Positions 33,378 to 34,701 of a DNA stretch of 34,701 nt are shown here, piece by piece. Every line of letters starts with the position of its first letter. Position 1 is the stretch's first letter. The stretch is from UBA7398 sp963978235. GTDB lineage: Bacteria; Actinomycetota; Actinomycetes; Nanopelagicales; Nanopelagicaceae. The stretch covers positions 1 to 34,701 of the forward strand of contig CAXBQM010000003.1 of the NCBI GenBank assembly GCA_963978235.1. The letters run 5' to 3'. The notes beneath the pieces are model-generated. The model did no database searches, was not told the origin of the DNA, and was given only the letters and a program-made list of their open reading frames with translations. Made by a program: the position numbers and the translations under genes.

Positions 33378-34701
33378 CACAGATCGCACATCCAGAACTC
33401 GAAGGCATTGGTAAGTATGAGTATGGCTGGTCAGATAAGAATGATGCTGGCGCTAATGTCCAACGCGGTCTCAATGAAGATGTCGTTCGCGATATCTCAG
33501 CGAAGAAGAATGAGCCACAGTGGATGCTCGATCTTCGTCTTAAAGGTTTAGCGCTCTTCGATAAGAAACCCATGCCACATTGGGGCTCAGATTTATCGGG
33601 TATTCACTTTGACACCATTAAGTACTTTGTTCGCTCAACCGAGAAACAAGCAACGACCTGGGAAGAGTTGCCGGAGGATATTAAGAATACGTATGACCGA
33701 CTTGGTATCCCTGAAGCCGAGAAGAATCGCCTTATTGCAGGTGTTGCAGCGCAGTATGAATCAGAAGTTGTTTATCACTCGATTCGTAAAGATCTTGAGG
33801 AGCAAGGCGTGCTCTTTCTTGATACCGATACTGCACTCAAAGAGCACGAAGAGATTTTTAAAGAATATTTCGGAACAGTCATTCCCGTCGGCGATAACAA
33901 ATTTGCAGCGCTTAACACCGCGGTCTGGTCTGGTGGATCCTTTGTCTACGTTCCCAAGGGTGTCCACGTGGAAATTCCACTTCAAGCTTACTTCCGAATC
34001 AACACGGAAAATATGGGACAGTTTGAACGTACTTTGATTATTGCCGATGAAGATTCCTATGTGCATTACGTTGAAGGCTGTACTGCACCAATCTATTCAT
34101 CCGACTCTCTTCACTCGGCTGTAGTTGAAATCATTGTGAAGAAGAACGCACGTGTTCGATATACAACCATTCAAAATTGGTCAAATAACGTATACAACCT
34201 CGTTACTAAACGCGCAGTATGTCAAGAAGGTGCGACTATGGAGTGGATTGATGGAAACATCGGCTCCAAAGTAACGATGAAATATCCAGCGGTATTTCTC
34301 ATGGGCGAGCACTCCAAAGGTGAGACGCTCTCTATTGCCTTTGCCGGCGAAGGTCAGCATCAGGATGCGGGCGCAAAGATGGTCCACGCAGCGCCACACA
34401 CCTCATCAACAATCATCAGCAAATCAGTTGCGCGCGGCGGAGGGCGAACCTCCTACCGCGGCTTAGTTAAAGTCGAAGAAGGAGCGCATCACTCCAAGAG
34501 CACAGTCAAATGCGACGCACTTCTCGTCGACACAATTTCGCGATCAGATACCTATCCCTATGTAGATGTGCGCGAAGATGATGTTCAGATGGGGCACGAA
34601 GCAACCGTTTCAAAAATCAGCGATGATCAGCTCTTCTATTTGATGTCACGCGGACTCTCCGAAGATGAAGCGATGGCGATGATTGTTCGTGGTTTTGTCG
34701 A
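33374..34701 (+). CDS. sufB: Fe-S cluster assembly scaffold SufB, 3' end outside window
   Basis: Scaffold subunit of the SufBC2D complex that assembles Fe-S clusters. The frame runs open from ATG 33374 to the window edge: 442 residues of an expected 470 or so, so only the last part is missing. The N-terminus reads MTQIAHPELEGIGKYEYGWSD-like sequence; the core beta-helix has NTAVWSGGSFVYVPKGVHVEIPLQAYFR; Cys380 in STVKCDALLVD corresponds to the functional cysteine of E. coli SufB (C405), and Glu409 in MGHEATVS to its partner (E434). Coupled to sufR by a 4-bp overlap. sufD, sufC and sufS would be expected downstream. Confidence 0.97.
   Translation, partial: MTQIAHPELEGIGKYEYGWSDKNDAGANVQRGLNEDVVRDISAKKNEPQWMLDLRLKGLALFDKKPMPHWGSDLSGIHFDTIKYFVRSTEKQATTWEELPEDIKNTYDRLGIPEAEKNRLIAGVAAQYESEVVYHSIRKDLEEQGVLFLDTDTALKEHEEIFKEYFGTVIPVGDNKFAALNTAVWSGGSFVYVPKGVHVEIPLQAYFRINTENMGQFERTLIIADEDSYVHYVEGCTAPIYSSDSLHSAVVEIIVKKNARVRYTTIQNWSNNVYNLVTKRAVCQEGATMEWIDGNIGSKVTMKYPAVFLMGEHSKGETLSIAFAGEGQHQDAGAKMVHAAPHTSSTIISKSVARGGGRTSYRGLVKVEEGAHHSKSTVKCDALLVDTISRSDTYPYVDVREDDVQMGHEATVSKISDDQLFYLMSRGLSEDEAMAMIVRGFV

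Noticed and set aside
33609..34037. 142-codon open frame within the sufB region
   Set aside because: It is out of frame with sufB, whose own frame is continuous from 33374 to the edge and matches the family throughout.
1..34701. Mobile elements, CRISPR arrays, defence or toxin systems
   Set aside because: Scanning both strands showed no transposase, integrase, repeat-spacer pattern or unknown multi-gene cassette; every sizeable stretch is occupied by a recognised gene.

Overview
The window looks like part of a streamlined, moderate-GC actinobacterial chromosome. By eye the base composition is in the 40s percent GC; I did not count it. The taxonomic signals are the WhiA-YvcK-RapZ block, RbpA, an ANTAR response regulator of the PdtaR type, a four-S1-domain RpsA, a SufR-led suf operon and a Pol I with a degenerate proofreading domain. 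The very tight packing (stop/start overlaps of 1-14 nt, convergent genes sharing stop codons, no gene-free stretch above about 120 bp) suggests a freshwater acI/Nanopelagicales-like organism. That placement is inference; the class-level call (Actinomycetes) is firm. I see no mobile element, phage gene, CRISPR array or defence system.

Layout. 2-4961 (+): glutamate synthase gltB (5' end off the window) and gltD. 5033-6472 (+): pyruvate kinase. 6522-6594 (+): a 73-nt tRNA with anticodon CAA, followed after one nucleotide by the ATG of an ANTAR response regulator (6596-7222). 7219-7647 (-): hotdog thioesterase. 7686-10265 (+): polA, divergent from the thioesterase across 38 bp. 10262-11488 (-): MFS transporter. 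11609-23299 (+): rpsA, coaE, then uvrB-uvrA-uvrC-rapZ-yvcK-whiA, packed as an operon. 23371-26983 (+): gap-pgk-tpiA-secG-rbpA. 27002-32574 (-): ctaA-tkt-tal-pgi, read from right to left. 32649-34701 (+): sufR and sufB (3' end off the window).

How the genes work together. Central carbon metabolism dominates: lower glycolysis (gap, pgk, tpiA, pyk), upper glycolysis (pgi) and the non-oxidative pentose phosphate branch (tkt, tal). The oxidative-branch genes often found next to tal in actinobacteria (zwf, opcA, pgl) are not here. The complete UvrABC excision-repair nuclease sits beside polA and coaE. GltBD, SufB and the SufR regulator tie the region to Fe-S cluster supply, and CtaA makes heme A for an aa3-type oxidase.

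The most interesting material is regulatory. (1) A class I (short variable loop) tRNA carries a leucine-type CAA anticodon, although bacterial tRNA-Leu normally has a long variable arm. (2) That tRNA abuts the start codon of the ANTAR regulator so closely that 3' tRNA processing would itself create a leaderless mRNA. (3) Almost every gene with its own promoter has a TANNNT -10 box 6-7 nt before its start codon, a strong leaderless-transcript signature. (4) A perfect CAAC-N6-GTTG palindrome, the SufR operator type, covers the proposed sufR promoter and start. (5) A perfect 14-bp tandem duplication ends on the gap start codon.
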